64,000 nucleotides of DNA from Cryphonectria parasitica EP155 (GCF_011745365.1 NW_024468911.1:4334759-4398758), one strand, 5' to 3'; positions 10,388 to 23,421 are shown, counted from the first letter of the stretch. The notes: generated from the sequence alone by a model not told the origin. Translations and numbers: made by a program.

Positions 10388-12769
10388 ATGGCTCCGATCG
10401 CCCCCACAACGCCAGCTGCTGCTTCTACGCCGAGCGGACATGGTCACGGAGCCGCTTCCGGCGCCGCACGCGGAGGCCAAAACCTAAGCTGCCCGGGCGA
10501 GCGAGCAGACAGCCGTCATCAATACAAATCTACAGACCCACTCCCGTCCCAGATCGTCTCCGACATTGCTACCACCACCGCCGTCCCGCCTGCAGACCCC
10601 CAACCTTCAACCCCTTCGTTCACGCTTCCTTCATCGTCACCCTCCGCTAGGGTCTTGGGCAGCAGCACTCGCGGCTTCAATGGTCCCAACGAAGGAGGAG
10701 GCCAACCCCGTGCCTCACCTTCACCAGGCTTAACATCACCCCGCCAGGACGCTCCAGGCATAGGAAGCCCGTCTCTTGGTTTCCGCCCGTCTTCTGGCTT
10801 CCCTTCGCCCGGGAGAGACCAGTCTCACGCCAACCCAAAGTTTGCCGATGATCGCACCAGGATCACCTATGCCATCCAGCAGGCCATCCCCGAGGCTGCG
10901 AGGCGGTCAGTCCGCGACTGCTGGGAAAAGGCTCTGCTGGGCTCGGATTTCCACCAGGCTTTCGTTGTACGTTACCACCTTCCCTTGAGAGAATGATTGA
11001 ATCGCTAACGCAGACCAGTTGAACGCCAGTATACATCATGCCACCCCCTCTGCTCTTCAGCGCGGAATGCGCGACTTCGGCACGAATATGATTCGTGCTG
11101 CAAAGCGTGAGATTGTCGACGCCATGACACCGGCTGACCTGGACGAGGTTGCCGCTCTCATCTTAGCCAAGGCAAGCGACTCGTTTCTCGACCAAGCCCT
11201 CGAGAGGCGCCTTAAGACCATCGAAGCGAAACGGCTGATCAATGCTCTAGCCAGGGCTGAGCGTCTTGGCTACGAGCCCAGCGATGTTGAGGAAGAGGAG
11301 GCTGCCGATGCAGGACCCTCGGCTTCTTCCACCGGCCCGTACCCATACCCAGCAGCGCCCGAGCAGAGCCAGCCTCTACCGTCCCAGGCCGTCGCTGTGA
11401 CCCCGCCGCCCGCTGGCCTTCCGTTTCAGGAGCCCAATCTTTCTACAAATGTCTTGTACTGCGGGCTCTGCTTTCGTCGCTTTGGTCACGCGTCAGCATA
11501 CAACTACCACTTAAAGTACAAAGTCTGTACCCGTACGCCAAACGGGTCGAGCGGTTTCAAGTATAACTGCCAGCATTGCGGCCAGGGCCTCACCACGGGC
11601 ATGGCTCTCCAATACGTAAGTAACATCTGCCTCACCTCTTGAAACATACCTCTCTTACTGACATGTGCGTGCGTGCGTATGTATGTGTTTATGTGTAGCA
11701 TAATTTTCACAAGATCTGCGGAGACTTTGATGATAAGCCTTCCAGCGCGGATTCCGCGAGCACGCCGGTGCCTGCAAGCCAACCCCCTCCATCTGTTCTC
11801 AATACAAACGACATGAATACGCCCGGAACCCCATCCGCAAGCAGGACCGCCTCGCCCGCCCAGAGATCTATGGGCGCAGCCACCAGCAAGGTTGGCACCC
11901 CTACAGGCGCTACGCCCCGCGGCTCGTCTGCCGACCCTTATTCTCACTTGTCACCCGAGCAGCTGGCTACCATGCAGGAGGAGCTTCGAGCGGCCGAGCT
12001 CAAGTACGGAGAGCGGATGCGGGACGCTAATACATATTCCGACGAGGCTTCAAAGCGGGCGCGTCTTGATTCCCTGTGCAACTCGTTTGCCACAAAGCAG
12101 TCTCTGATCCGCAAAAAATATGGCGTCCGGCTCCGGATGCGGAGGACCAAGGCCGAAATCCTGGCTGAAAAGGATCGCATACATTACAAAACGCCGGCTG
12201 AGCTGCAAGCTGAGCTGGGCTTCCCGCTCAGAGAACGAGGGCGTCCTCCCATCGTGGACGACCCAAGTGAACGCGACAACACCCCCGGCAAGAAATCTGG
12301 AGATGACTACGCTGTACATGATGTTGAACACGGCGGCTGGGCGGCGGTGAATGCACCAGCAAGACCAGTCACGACTCTAGCATCATCCCTGCCGGTTCCC
12401 CAGCTCAACGTTGAGAATAACGAGGGCGGGGTGGGCATGCATGCCGGCAAGCGCCGTTACAGCGGGCACGGCGAGGACCTGAGCAGCAAGCGCACTGCCT
12501 ATTCTGAGATGGGAGGGCTGGGTAGTTCAGCGGCAGTGCAGGCGGAGACGAGGGATCCCACGTTCGCGCCCTCCAAGGCTTTGTCTCCTGAGGGGAACGG
12601 TACGGCAGAGGAGCCATTAGAGCTGAATGATACCGACACGGAGGACTCGGACGGCGACTCTACCAGTGAGGATATCCCGGCCCAGCTGCCGACGAGTCTC
12701 CGTGATAGTCTGCAGCGCTCGAGCTCGGTCACCATCTCAAGACCTGCTTCAGGTTCTGCGGCACCATAA
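10388..12769 (+). CDS. Two-finger C2H2-like zinc finger protein with disordered flanks
   Basis: The CDS is join(10388..10966,11019..11615,11699..12769), 748 aa. Both introns are short (52 and 83 bp); the first has a GCTAAC branch site. The start is the ATG giving MAPIAPTTPA. The first 150 residues are Ser/Pro-rich and disordered. A helical region follows (about 160-290, with ALERRLKTIEAKRLINALAR). Next come two zinc-finger-like motifs: C341/C344 with H357/C363, and C377/C380 with H393/H396/C399. The second finger is completed across intron 2, which supports the splice. The C-terminal half has a basic helical stretch (SLIRKKYGVRLRMRRTKAEI) and acidic Ser-rich tails. It is probably a nuclear regulator or chromatin-associated factor, but I do not recognise an orthologue and the target is unknown. 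Confidence 0.8.
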
Positions 12770-15700
12770 TTCTTTACCTGAGGATGGGCCGTGATGTCTT
12801 TTGTGCTTGGGTTTCAGTAGTGATCTTTACCCTGCCTCAGATCGCGCGATGGACCCCCCACCACCCCCATGAAAAATACCCCGCATTTCTGCTTGCTTTC
12901 TGAGAGGCACGTTTATTTTTTTATTTTTTTTATTTTTTTGACAAAAAAAACTTGGCGACCAAAATATCATATCTCGAAGGACATAGCAATGTGTTGGCGT
13001 TGTCTGGCGGGGAACTTCGATTTTGTTGCTTGCGACTAGAAAAAAGCCTTGAGAGAGGCCTCAATCTTATTACTGCGTATCGAGTGGGTAATTCGCGAAG
13101 GCCCTTCAGAAGGCAATAAATACCGATGCTTTTCCTTTTTCTCGTTATCTAGAGCATGCGTGCTCTACAGTAATCCAACCTCGCATTCAACTAAACTGTT
13201 CAGGGCTTACGTTATATCTCATGTGTAACCCAAAAATCACTGACTCACTGGACAATGGATAATTTTATCTACCCGCCCTCCTCAAGCCATGATTGACAGT
13301 TTGGATGTACCAATGACATCGACTCTAGACCCTGGGATCAACCAGCGCGCGGCAAAAAAAGACCCGCTGCAGAACCAGATCTGAGATGTCCCGCGATCCT
13401 TTCTCATGCAGGGCGCACACACACGGTGATAATTACGAGGATTAACGACCCCCAAGATGGGCAAGGACGGACACCCGAAAGAGAGTGTGACAACCAACCA
13501 TCCAACCCTCCTTTTATCCCGTGAGTTACACGCGGCCTAGGGATGGAGGGAGGAATGGAGGGACTATTGAAGCTGCGCCTCCCGTGCCCCGACCATTGGG
13601 TTCTTAGGTGAGAAAATCCATCCGGCTAGGCGCAGGGGAAAGGGGCGGGGGGGGGGGGGGCATTCTATATGGGTGTGTGTGTACATGAGGAGGGCCTGCT
13701 TTATGGTGGCCTGGTGTTGTACACGATGGGTCTGCTGTGGTCTTTGCCCACACAGAGGCGGGCGCAAGTTATTTTTTTGAGGGATGGATAGAGTTTTCCC
13801 TCCAAAGGAGGAGAGGGAGGAAGAAAGAAAGAAAGAAAGAAGAAACCTCGCGGTAAATCTTCAAACTCGTTGTCATCATCAGCTCTGTCTTCTCTCTAAG
13901 CCGCGGACATGAACCCAGCACGGCCCCCGAGAACCAACCAACGGTTAACGACAGGGGGAGATCTGAGATCCAGAGAAGGACTGGATAGAAAGAGGTCCGT
14001 CCGTCAGTGGTGCTGAGCACTGTTCCTTGGCCCCACTGGAGGGGGGGTACAAGCCATGTACCGGCCCTGTGGACTTCGAGGACGGCTGATCGGCTTAGGT
14101 TGGGTTAGGTCGGGTGGGTGGATGGCACGCAACGGGGTGGGTCATCCCAAGCTTAATTTCCATCCATGGCCAGGCTGTGAGAGGCAAGACAGGCAGAGAA
14201 GAATGGTAGCGGACCGACCTCAGAAGATTGGGACGAGAAAAGAGGGGAGGAAAGAGAAGGAAAACAAGATGAAAAATGAAACAAAAACTTGATTTCTGGT
14301 CGGGGGGTCAATAGTGGTTGAATATAGTTTAGGCTTATGCTGCAAGAATGTGTTTGTGCGTCAAGTCAACAAGGCAGGACAGGAGATCCGAGTGTCTTGA
14401 GGTGATTGAGGATTTTCTGGCAGGTCACGCGATGGAAGGATGGGCGGATGAGTGGTGATGACATTCTGCTGTGACTTGCTGCTATGATCTCTTTTGTTCT
14501 CTCCTGAGAGAAGCCGTGCGAGGTTGCGGTCGGAAGGATTCTGGACTTTGCAGCAGCCGTGCAAAGGGAAAAGAGAGTGAAAACAGAAAGAGACAGACAG
14601 AGAAGCGTCAATGGCAGTAGGATTTGGCTGACCATACATAGTACATACATAGATACGCATATGCAACCTATTACTGAGGCCTGCTTTAGTGTCTGGCTGT
14701 ACTACAATGTAGGGTAATCCGTAGAATTATTATGATAACAAAATGGTAATTCTCTTCTCTTGTCTGTTCTGTCTGTAATGTGGCACGACCTTGCGATCGG
14801 GTCCTTGCAATCTCCCTCCCTCCCTCTCTCTCTCTCTGTCCTTCTCCCTCTTTTAGCTCTCTACACAGAACTTGAATATGCACCTAACTGCTGCTTCAAG
14901 GATCCTCACCGAACCTCACACACCGGAGGAAATGCAATTTTCAGACCTGATCTACTTGAGCCAGAGAAATTTCCCCAAGGGTTCTTGATCAGGTTTCAAC
15001 GCTGCAGTGGTTCGTCGAGATGACAGGGTCCGGGTGACATTCCGAGGGTCTGGTGGGACCTGAACGGGGGTGGGGGAGCGGCAGGGAGGGCCACTATGGG
15101 AACCGAGGCAGCCAGAGAACCCTTTTGTACCTGGAATGTACTGTACCATGAGGCACAGTACAGTGGAAAGGCCAACTGGAAAATGGGCTTACATTGTTTA
15201 GTTCTCTCATGGGCGCCAACCAAATGCCCAAAGGTCCTCAAATCTCTAGTCGTCCGTGTCCCGCCACCTCCACTACCACCCCTCGCCTCGTCTCTTCCCT
15301 GTGATGCGATGGTGGGCCGGGGGCTAATTCGAGACACACCCGCACTGGTTCCTACGAGGAACCGGAGTGACTAGACCCCAAGTAGAAGGCATCCACAGGC
15401 CTGGCCCGCCCTGTCATTATCTCATCAGGTACTGTACTGCTACTGTATTGTAAGCTTGGTGGTGGCCGCCTCTCGTTTGTGGACGTGAATCTTTCTGCCT
15501 TCGTCTGACAATACGGTCCTTTTTCTTACTCTTCTGTTCTTTCTTCTTTTACTTTTCTTCTTTTCTTCTTGTTTTGGTGTGTATCTGTCGTCGTAATCCT
15601 TGATCCATTCCTTCTTTCTCGAAGGAATTCTAATCATCCGGGACTCACAAAACCCCCCGGTCAATCGAGCCCGAAACCTGTATCGCAGGCTTCTCGTGAG

Positions 15701-15932
15701 GAACCGTGTCAGCATCAACGTCGGTGAACCCATCACACTAAACCCTCGTCCGCCCTCGCGTGCCCAGTCACACACACACACGCACACACGCACACGCCCG
15801 AGATACAAACCCTGCGCGAATATCACGACACACGAGACTCCGGCAGAAAAGAGACCAGCTGGAAACACCCCGGCCTAGAGAGAGACAGAGGACGGAAGAA
15901 GGGAGAGAGGAGAGACTCGAGAGGACGACGCA
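12770..15932. other. Long intergenic/leader region with microsatellites
   Basis: About 3.2 kb with no supported gene. It contains T-rich runs near 12910-12940, a 14-G run at 13647-13660, a GAAA microsatellite near 13825-13850, a telomere-like string near 14094-14114, a CT tract near 14810-14840 and a CA tract near 15770-15797. The last several hundred bases are probably the promoter and 5' leader of the gene at 15933; several short upstream ORFs lie there. Confidence 0.5.
13647..13660. repeat. Poly-G run (14 G)
   Basis: A homopolymer run in non-coding DNA, prone to length error. Confidence 0.8.
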
Positions 15933-17438
15933 ATGTGGGACCGATGGAGGTCGGGAATGGGGGGAGGAGGAGGTCCTGATCAGCATCACCTCGGAGCCAA
16001 GACCAGAGCGTCCACCTTCTCCCCGTCGGCGCCGGCGTCGACCATGAACTCAACAGCACCGCAGGGTAATTATAATAATAGCTGGCAGCCTCGCTCGTCC
16101 GTCATTGCTGCGCGCCAGCAGGGACAGCCGAACTTGGATAATAGCCGCCTTGCTGGCAAGGCTGGCCCCCCTCCTCCCCGGCCGCCGAGAGACTAGTAAG
16201 TTTCCCCTTCGGCCCTTCTGGATTCGGGATTCATGGTGTTGTCATATATATGTGTGTATATCATTGCACCTGCTGATCATGTCCTGTGTGCCCCTCCATC
16301 TTTTCACAGTGAGACTGTACCTGCTCCTCCTGCTAGGGAGCCATACCAGTCGCGTGCCCTTCAGCACAGATCGCAGACACTACCACCTTCAGCGCCTCCG
16401 TTGGCTCAGAATAATGGCTATCGTGACTCGGTTGGCCGGCCTCCGTCCTCGGTCTACTCCCAAGCCCCGACTGTCTATACGGACCTTGGGAAGGCACACA
16501 ACGCCTCGCGCTACACGACCAGCCCGGGCGAAGTGTCACCGCCCAGCTCGCCAGAGTTCTCTGCTGCAGATCCTGTGTACGTACAACCCAGAAGGCATTG
16601 CCATGCTCCAGAAGAGATGTTACGGTGGGACTGTTGGACAAGTCGCGTCGCTGGGAGTGGAACTTTTGGCCCCATCAACTAGTGCTGCTCTTTCCAACTT
16701 GGCTGAGGATATCATGTCGCTAACAATGCTTCGCATACACACAAACACAGACCCAACCACGACATCTCTCCAATAGACGAGGAGTCCGACTTTCTCGCCC
16801 ACTCCTCCTACTCCCACCAACAATCCCAACCACCTCCTGCTCCGAAAGCCGCACCCAAGTCCTCGGATCACGCCTCCCTCCCTTCCCGACAGCGGGCAGC
16901 TAGCCGGCAGGCTGGCGACTTGCCTGAGGTGCCCGAGGCCCCGTCTCCCAAGTCGCCAGCAGCCTCGACGGCGCGGTCCAATATCCCAATGATGCGCCGC
17001 GAGCGTCGGCAGCAGAAGGAGGCGCAGGCGGCGGCCAACAGGCTGCGGTCCCTGTCTGGCCGGGAGGAGGGGCGCGTGCCGCCGCCTGCTGCACGGGGCC
17101 TGGGGATTTCCACTGTGGTGGCAAGTCCTCCAGAGTCACCCGAGCAGCAGCGACAGCCTCCACGGGCCGGATCGAGAGCAGGCGGCGGCGGCGGCGGAGG
17201 AGAAGGAGGCGGCGGGCCCACCCGGCGACAGGCGCAGGGGCCACCCACCAGCTACACGGACCCTGCAGCGAAGGCCTTTGTGTCGAGCAGGCCTGGCTGG
17301 AAGGGAGCGTCGGGACGAACTGCGATCGTGGACCCTGTGAAGGACAATCCTGAGGTTGAACCCCTCAAGATTCCTCCTCGAAGCGCAAGGCGAAACTCGC
17401 CACGCCCAGCCGAGGGTGATGCGCCACCAGCAGTCGAG

Positions 17439-17478
<40 letters not shown>

Positions 17479-19454
17479 GGTATATCAATGGTGCTGGTGC
17501 CGGTGCTGCTGTGAACGATTTAGTTGCTGGTGCTGGTGTGGGAGAAGAAGGAGGGGTGGTGGACGTTGCCATATCGGGTGCCACTATAAGTCCTGAAACT
17601 GCAACACTGAGCGTGCAGCAAATAGGAGGAGGTGGCGGTGCAGGGAAGGACCCCCTATCCAATTCAACTACTACCGCTACCACTACCGCAGCACCAGCAC
17701 CGACCACTACAACCACTGGAACCACCACCACTACGACACCCCCCAGCACCACTAATACCAACACTCCAACCAACACTAACATTACCACCAATAACCACAA
17801 TTCCTCCTCCTCTTCCTCCAACAACAAGACCAGCCTCGCCAGCACACTCCGCAGGATCATTCCATCTTCTGGCCAGAGACAGAGTCGCATCTTCAGCGGC
17901 AGCGCTCTTATCAGTTCGCTAGGGGGCCAGAAACACCAACTCCAACCACAGGCCACCACCGCCGCCGCCCAGCAGGGCTACCCAAGCCCACCCCTCTCCG
18001 GTACTACCTCGACCGCCACAGGCTTCCCGTTTCAACAAGGTGCGAGTGGTACTGGTACCGTCTCAGCCGGTGGATCTTCTACAGGCGCCGTCAATGCGAC
18101 AGCCACGGCTGATGCCGCTCAGATTGATTCCTATGCCAGTACGCAGTGGCCAACTGGCGCACCTCATCCGCAACAGCCCCCCCACCACCCCTCATCGACA
18201 TTTCCTCTGAGGTCCTCCTCAGCTGGGTACCCCCACGATCACCAGGACGCAATTCGCAGGAAGGAGATTGGAAGCGGGCCCCCCTCTGCAGCGCCAACAC
18301 AACAACGGCACGCAACGGGTCATCAGCCACACGAGTCCTTCTCATCATCTGTCTACTCGCGACCAGAAGACGACCACCATCTTCAGCATCCTTCGTACCC
18401 ATACCAAGAACAGTATCGTCAATCGCAGGCGCCTCCTCGACAGCCTCCCCACCCGATCCACCTCAACACCAAGAACCTGCCCAGCCTCCCTGGCGAGGCC
18501 AGCTCGGACTCCCCTTACGTGCAGCCGCCCTCGCGCTTTAGCATCACCACCTACGCGACCTCAGGACGCGAGTCTTCCCCCCGCGACTCCTTCGACACCC
18601 AGGCACACATCCCTCCCCCACTCCCTACCCCGCCCAAGGATATCGTCATGGGCCTCACCAGGAAGACCAGCAGCAGCAACAAAGCCTCGCAAGGCCTCCC
18701 CGGCTCGGGGTCGGACCCACTTGTCCAGGCGGATAGCGTCCTGGAGCGCAGGCGGCCGGAGCTGCGCGGCGGCGAGAACAGGTGGTCTGACGCCCTGCCA
18801 GATGACACGGAACCCGTCAAGATCAGCTTGACCAAGACCTGGATGTCGACAGCCGGGGCTAACAGCGCCGGCATCAATGCCACCAGTTCACCGCCCAGGG
18901 CTCGGAAGCAGACGGCCAAGGGACCGCGCGACCTCCAATTGTCCTCGCAACAACTAAATCCTAGGAGCGAAAGCAACAAGAAGGAGAACAGCGGCGGCGG
19001 CAGGGGCTTTGGTTTTGGTTTCCTCTCGCCACGGTCCCCAGCGTCGGGCTCGGACTCAAACAACTCTCGCCCGGCGTCGATCCTGTCCAACGTGGACAAG
19101 GACCTCCCGCCAGCCCCCAGCGCCTCCGCCGCCACCGCCGTCACGACCACCGACCGCATCGCCCAGCTCAACGCCCAGCTGCAGGACCTGGCTAATCGAA
19201 GGATCAACATCAACCGCGCCATCAAGCAGATGACAGAGCTGATGCCCAAGGACAACCTGATCATGCCCGAGGAGGTGCGCAAGAAGCGCGAGGACGAGAA
19301 GCGCAAGATCGAGGACCTAAGGACCAAGCTGTCCGACATCCAGGGCGAGGAGCACGACCTCGGCATGAAGCTGCACCGCGCCTACAAGAAGCTGGACAAG
19401 CAGACCGAATACGAGCCCACCACCCTATGGGTCAGGAGGGCTACAGGCTCATGA
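15933..19454 (+). CDS. Large disordered protein with polyQ and C-terminal coiled coil
   Basis: The CDS is join(15933..16195,16310..16576,16751..19454), 1077 aa. The start is MWDRWRSGMGGGG; introns of 114 and 174 bp keep the frame. Most of the protein is low complexity: Pro/Ser-rich segments, a Gly-rich run, 11 consecutive Gln (17445-17477), Thr/Asn-rich stretches and many SP/TP sites. The ordered part is the last 100 or so residues, an amphipathic coiled coil (DRIAQLNAQLQDLANRR, then MTELMPKDNLIMPEEVRKK, then RKIEDLRTKLSDIQ) ending RRATGS. There is no signal peptide or membrane segment. The architecture suggests a cytoplasmic scaffold, for example at the cortex or cytoskeleton, but that is inference; I do not recognise an orthologue. 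CT- and CA-rich leader sequence precedes it. Confidence 0.8.
17445..17477 (+). repeat. CAG11 trinucleotide repeat (polyQ)
   Basis: Eleven perfect CAG codons within the coding sequence of the 1077-aa protein; likely to vary in length between strains. Confidence 0.9.
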
Positions 19455-21941
19455 GGGGCGGGAGAGAGAGGAGAAGCGGACCGAACGAATGAAACCATGA
19501 TGATGCTTCCTTACGTCTTGCCGTTTATTGTCTTCTTTAATTTTCTTCTTTCAGACCTCTTGGGCCTGCCACCTTTTTTTGCCTGGTTTTTTTCTTCACT
19601 GTCTTGTTGTTTCCAAGCGTGTTTGATGGATACCAATTTCATGGTTCAAGTTTGATTTGATGGCTACTTGAGAAGAGAAGGAAGGAAGAGAGAGAGAGAG
19701 AGAGAAGTTTTCCCTGAAGATAATTGTATTTAAACTCTATCGTACAAACAAAAAATAGAAATGGATAGGATACGGCTGCCCCAATCCATTCACCCAGCCA
19801 AATGCCTGCCTCTCTACAAACCCTCCTTGCTGACATCCATCACTAGCTATCTTCCTTTCTGCCTGCCTGCCTGTCCGGCGAGCTGGAAGTCTGGGGATTG
19901 TCTCGCTAGGCAGGGCGTCGTGTACTCACATCTCACAGGGATTGGGATATGCGTGGCACGGTAACTGACCGTTGCGTGCTCTTACCCCGGGGGCCTATCA
20001 TTAAGGAACAGACCAGCCAGGGGAGCAAGCCGACCTTAGAAAGAAGACAGAGTGGAGACAAAAACGCAAATCAGACCAGACCATATGTCGAACCAAAAAG
20101 AAGGGAGCAAAAAGGAAAGGCTTATTCGTGTATGCCCTGGGTATTTCCGCGCGGCTCGGCCTCAGTTCCAAGACGGACGGAAAGTGGGCGAGGCGTAAGG
20201 AACGAAAGATGTAAGAAGAAGAAAAAAGGGGTCCTTGTGGAAGGTCTCCCCTCCTAGTTCAATTTGTTATCCAGTCTTTTTAGAGGTGGTTGGGTGGAGT
20301 CTTGTCTGCGCCATGCTGTTGTTAATATTGTACTATAGTGTTGCTGGTTGCGGTGGGTGGGCTTGTTGATCTGGATCTAGATCGTCGGTGGAGCACATGT
20401 TGTGGTTTCTTTGATGGGTTTGGGAATGTCTTCACCCATGACAATTCATACGCAAGCGCATGGTCAAGGACCAACCGGTCCAGGCTGCCCATCGTCTCTG
20501 GTTTGTAGGATGATGGGTTGCCTCAAGTAGCGTTGGCTTTTAGAGAAAAATTAGAGCCTCGGAGATCATGAAGGCGGATGGGATGTACTGGGCTGTAAAT
20601 ACATCGTGGGTCATGAAGTGCCGGGAACCGTTGAGTTGAAAGACTTCCCCATGCTGCTGGATCGGCTTGGCATCTCATAGATGGGGAGGGGATGGGAATA
20701 GCAGGCATGGTTTTCAGTATTTGCTGGTACATCTGCCGTTAGAATTGACTTTCTTTGATCATGGCTAAGACACCACGAGCCTTTTTAAACTCCTGAGCTT
20801 GTTTTTTGCTTTCTTTTTCTTCTTCTTTTTCTTCCTTCCGTCTTCCGGTTTTCTTTTCTTTTCCTGATCTCTGTCATAATGCTTGTCTACTATCTTTTGA
20901 AACAGGAAACAAAATATTGTAAAAGGGGGTCCGCTCGTGGGTTGACGTGGAATGACATGCATTGCGGCCATGGGCCGAGCTTGCGACCGAGAACGACCGA
21001 GCGAGTCACCCCCACCCCAATGCGATTAGTGTGTCTCTATTTACGGCAGCCGCCCACAGCAAAACGGCCAGCCAGCGAAGCATATTGAAGAATTGAAGGG
21101 GCGCAGCCAAATCAGGAAACGAGGCGACCGCTCACTCGATTCCAACCATAACCATATATTTTACTATCCCAACAGGAGGACCCACTATAAGTCGTCGTCA
21201 GCGAATTCGTGGTGTGCTCCGTTACAAGGACAATCTCTCTAAATTACTGCCTCTGCAAATTTAAAAAAACTTCTTATCCCCGGCTGTTCATTGCTGTGCA
21301 GAATGCGGCTGAGCAGAGCATACGTGGATCCGACACCACCTTTTCAAGTCGGGGCGAGCTGTCCGCGTCACGTTTTGCTCGTCTTGCGTAGGGCTGGGCT
21401 CGGTTTCTATTGATTGTAGGACTAGAGTATCCTGGATTGTTGAAAGAGGGGTTGGACAAGGGGCTTAGGTCTGGGAATTCGGGTGGATCGGCCATGCTGT
21501 AAGTTCGGTCTAGGACTGAAGGCTGTCTAGAAGCTCTCGTGAGTGGACCGTTCAGTAGTACGATGAATGGGTCCAGTATTTGCTCTAGAATAGCTTCAAC
21601 ATGACCCTTTATAAGAGCGGGCTGCCTTCTCTTCTTCCACTCCACCTAAGCTTTTTGCATTTTCTAAGCATATATTTTCTAACTATCATCTCATCACTCG
21701 TGTGTTTACTTGTTTGCTATATTTCTTGTGATACCCTCGTCTATTTATATTATTCGCTTTTTTACATCTCCTCGAAACAACTCTATTCTTGTTCTCTGTT
21801 GGGATTCAAATATCGAAACAACTGTACAAGTCACCACACTCACATATCTACTTACCTACTCTGGTCTCTCTTTATCTTGTCGCCATCACCATCAATCACC
21901 ATCACAACACACCCACACATACACACATACACACATACGAA
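19455..21941. other. Long intergenic region
   Basis: About 2.5 kb without a supported gene. It includes a GA tract at 19687-19705 and pyrimidine-rich DNA at 20800-20860. From about 21600 it has a TATA-like element and a long pyrimidine-rich leader for the gene at 21942. The minus-strand ORF at 21274-21645 has no recognisable features. Confidence 0.5.
21609..21615 (+). promoter_or_regulatory. TATA-like element upstream of surface-protein gene
   Basis: TTATAAG about 330 bp before the start codon at 21942. It is followed by a CT-rich, ATG-poor leader, the usual look of a fungal core promoter. Judged by eye. Confidence 0.3.
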
Positions 21942-22793
21942 ATGAAGATCTCAACCACACAAAAATCGGCACTGGCCACCGCCGCCGCCCTCCTCCTGGC
22001 CAACCTTGCGACAGCCCACCCCCACCACAGGATACACAAGCTCGGCTGTCGCTCTACCGATGGCGAGCAGATCGCCTCCATGATAGCTTGCGGCCAGCCA
22101 GAGGACGTCCGCGGCTGCCTCGAGCACGTTGGAGTGGACGCGGCGGTATTAGAACTATGTTTGCTGGAAGCGGGCTGTGGGCTTGAGGAGAGCGAAACCG
22201 AGGCATTTTGGGCAGCGGAGAGATGTCGAGGGGAAGAGAACACAGGCGAGGAGGGTGATGACTATGAGGAGGATGATGAGCAAGAGGGACAGGATGCTGG
22301 AGACCAGTACGTGGTCGAGCTGAGGGAGCTGCACCGCCGCGCCGACAGCACCACGACGACAGCCTCCTCGACGGCGACGTCGACGGCGTCCACCAGTACC
22401 TCCTCGACGGACACGACGACATCGACAGCCACTTCGGCCACTACCACATCCTCCTCCTCAGCGACCAGCACCTCAGCCACCTCCACCTCCAGCTCGGCCT
22501 CTGCAGCAAGCACCACTTCCAGCACATCGGCATCGTCCTCCACAGCCAGCTCAACCTCCTCCAGCACATCGTCCACGACCTCGTCATCCGCATCCTCAAC
22601 GTCGACAAGCAGCTCCAGCAGCTCGTCGGACGAGTTCCCCACGATCGGCTACTTCGTCGCCGCCCTGCTGGCGCTGTTCGTGGCGGGGTGTGCTAGCTTT
22701 ATCTGCTTCTCGTGCTGTGCCGAGCGGCGAAGAAGAAAGGCGGCCATTAGGCGGGCGGAGGCTAAGGAAGCGCTGGCCGATATGCATTCGTAG
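21942..22793 (+). CDS. Six-Cys, Ser/Thr-rich single-pass surface protein (sensor-like)
   Basis: A single-exon gene of 283 aa with the layout of a fungal cell-wall sensor. It has a signal peptide (MKISTTQKSA, then an Ala/Leu core ending about residue 25) and a small domain with six cysteines (C36, C50, C59, C73, C79, C95). An acidic linker (EEGDDYEEDDEQE) follows, then about 90 residues of almost pure Ser/Thr/Ala that would be an extended O-mannosylated rod. One transmembrane helix (about 235-257) and a short basic cytoplasmic tail (ERRRRKAAIRRAE) complete it. Wsc and Mid2-type sensors share this order, but the cysteine domain is not a WSC domain (too few Cys) and not CFEM (eight Cys). A role in wall-stress sensing or adhesion is inference. 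The start is the first ATG after a pyrimidine-rich leader. Confidence 0.8.
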   Translation: MKISTTQKSALATAAALLLANLATAHPHHRIHKLGCRSTDGEQIASMIACGQPEDVRGCLEHVGVDAAVLELCLLEAGCGLEESETEAFWAAERCRGEENTGEEGDDYEEDDEQEGQDAGDQYVVELRELHRRADSTTTTASSTATSTASTSTSSTDTTTSTATSATTTSSSSATSTSATSTSSSASAASTTSSTSASSSTASSTSSSTSSTTSSSASSTSTSSSSSSSDEFPTIGYFVAALLALFVAGCASFICFSCCAERRRRKAAIRRAEAKEALADMHS

Positions 22794-23421
22794 GATGGCG
22801 GGCAAAAATCATGATAAATTTCTTGTGTTCAGTTTCAATATCAATCAAGCGGTTCAATCTCACGCTCGCTCCTCGTTCCTTTTGTTCTCGTGCTAAGCTG
22901 GGAGATATGGACGCTACATGTTGAAGCCCAAAACGGAAAGAGCATCTTATGGCAGGCACGGTGCTGTCTCATAGATTTACGAACGAATTTTGCCAATGCG
23001 ACCGTGTGTCTGCCGGGAACTATTTTCCGGGACGAGCCGTTGCGGATTTTGGCCTTGGCTTACTTGATAAAACTGCGGAGTGACGCTGCGGTGTTTGTGC
23101 TGCTGTGTATCACCGTTCTTAAATCCGACAGTCACGTCAACGACATTCGAATTGCACCGGCAGATTGGCGGGTATCTTTTTTTCCCTCGTTCACCCGCAT
23201 CGCCCCCTCTCTTTTTCGGGCCAATTCACCTTCTGGTCACACACAACAACTACACTCAGTTTTCACTCGAACGTTGTAGTGGACACTCCTATTCAAATTT
23301 CTATTCTCATCAGCGTTACCAATGCACCACCAGTGGTTCAAGTTGGCCGCCTCTGAAACGACGGCGGTGAAGGGTCAGGAAGAAAGACGTCTCCTGCAAC
23401 ACGCAGAAAATCGCCGATAAG
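22794..23421. other. Intergenic region
   Basis: About 630 bp between two genes on the same strand; a CT-rich leader (about 23190-23300) precedes the transporter. No gene seen. Confidence 0.5.

Noticed and set aside
13820..13850. GAAA-rich tract as a possible origin or CRISPR-like array
   Set aside because: A simple microsatellite with no spacers.
17252..17959. Minus-strand ORF with poly-Val and poly-Cys runs
   Set aside because: Antisense of CAG and ACC repeats in the 1077-aa protein.
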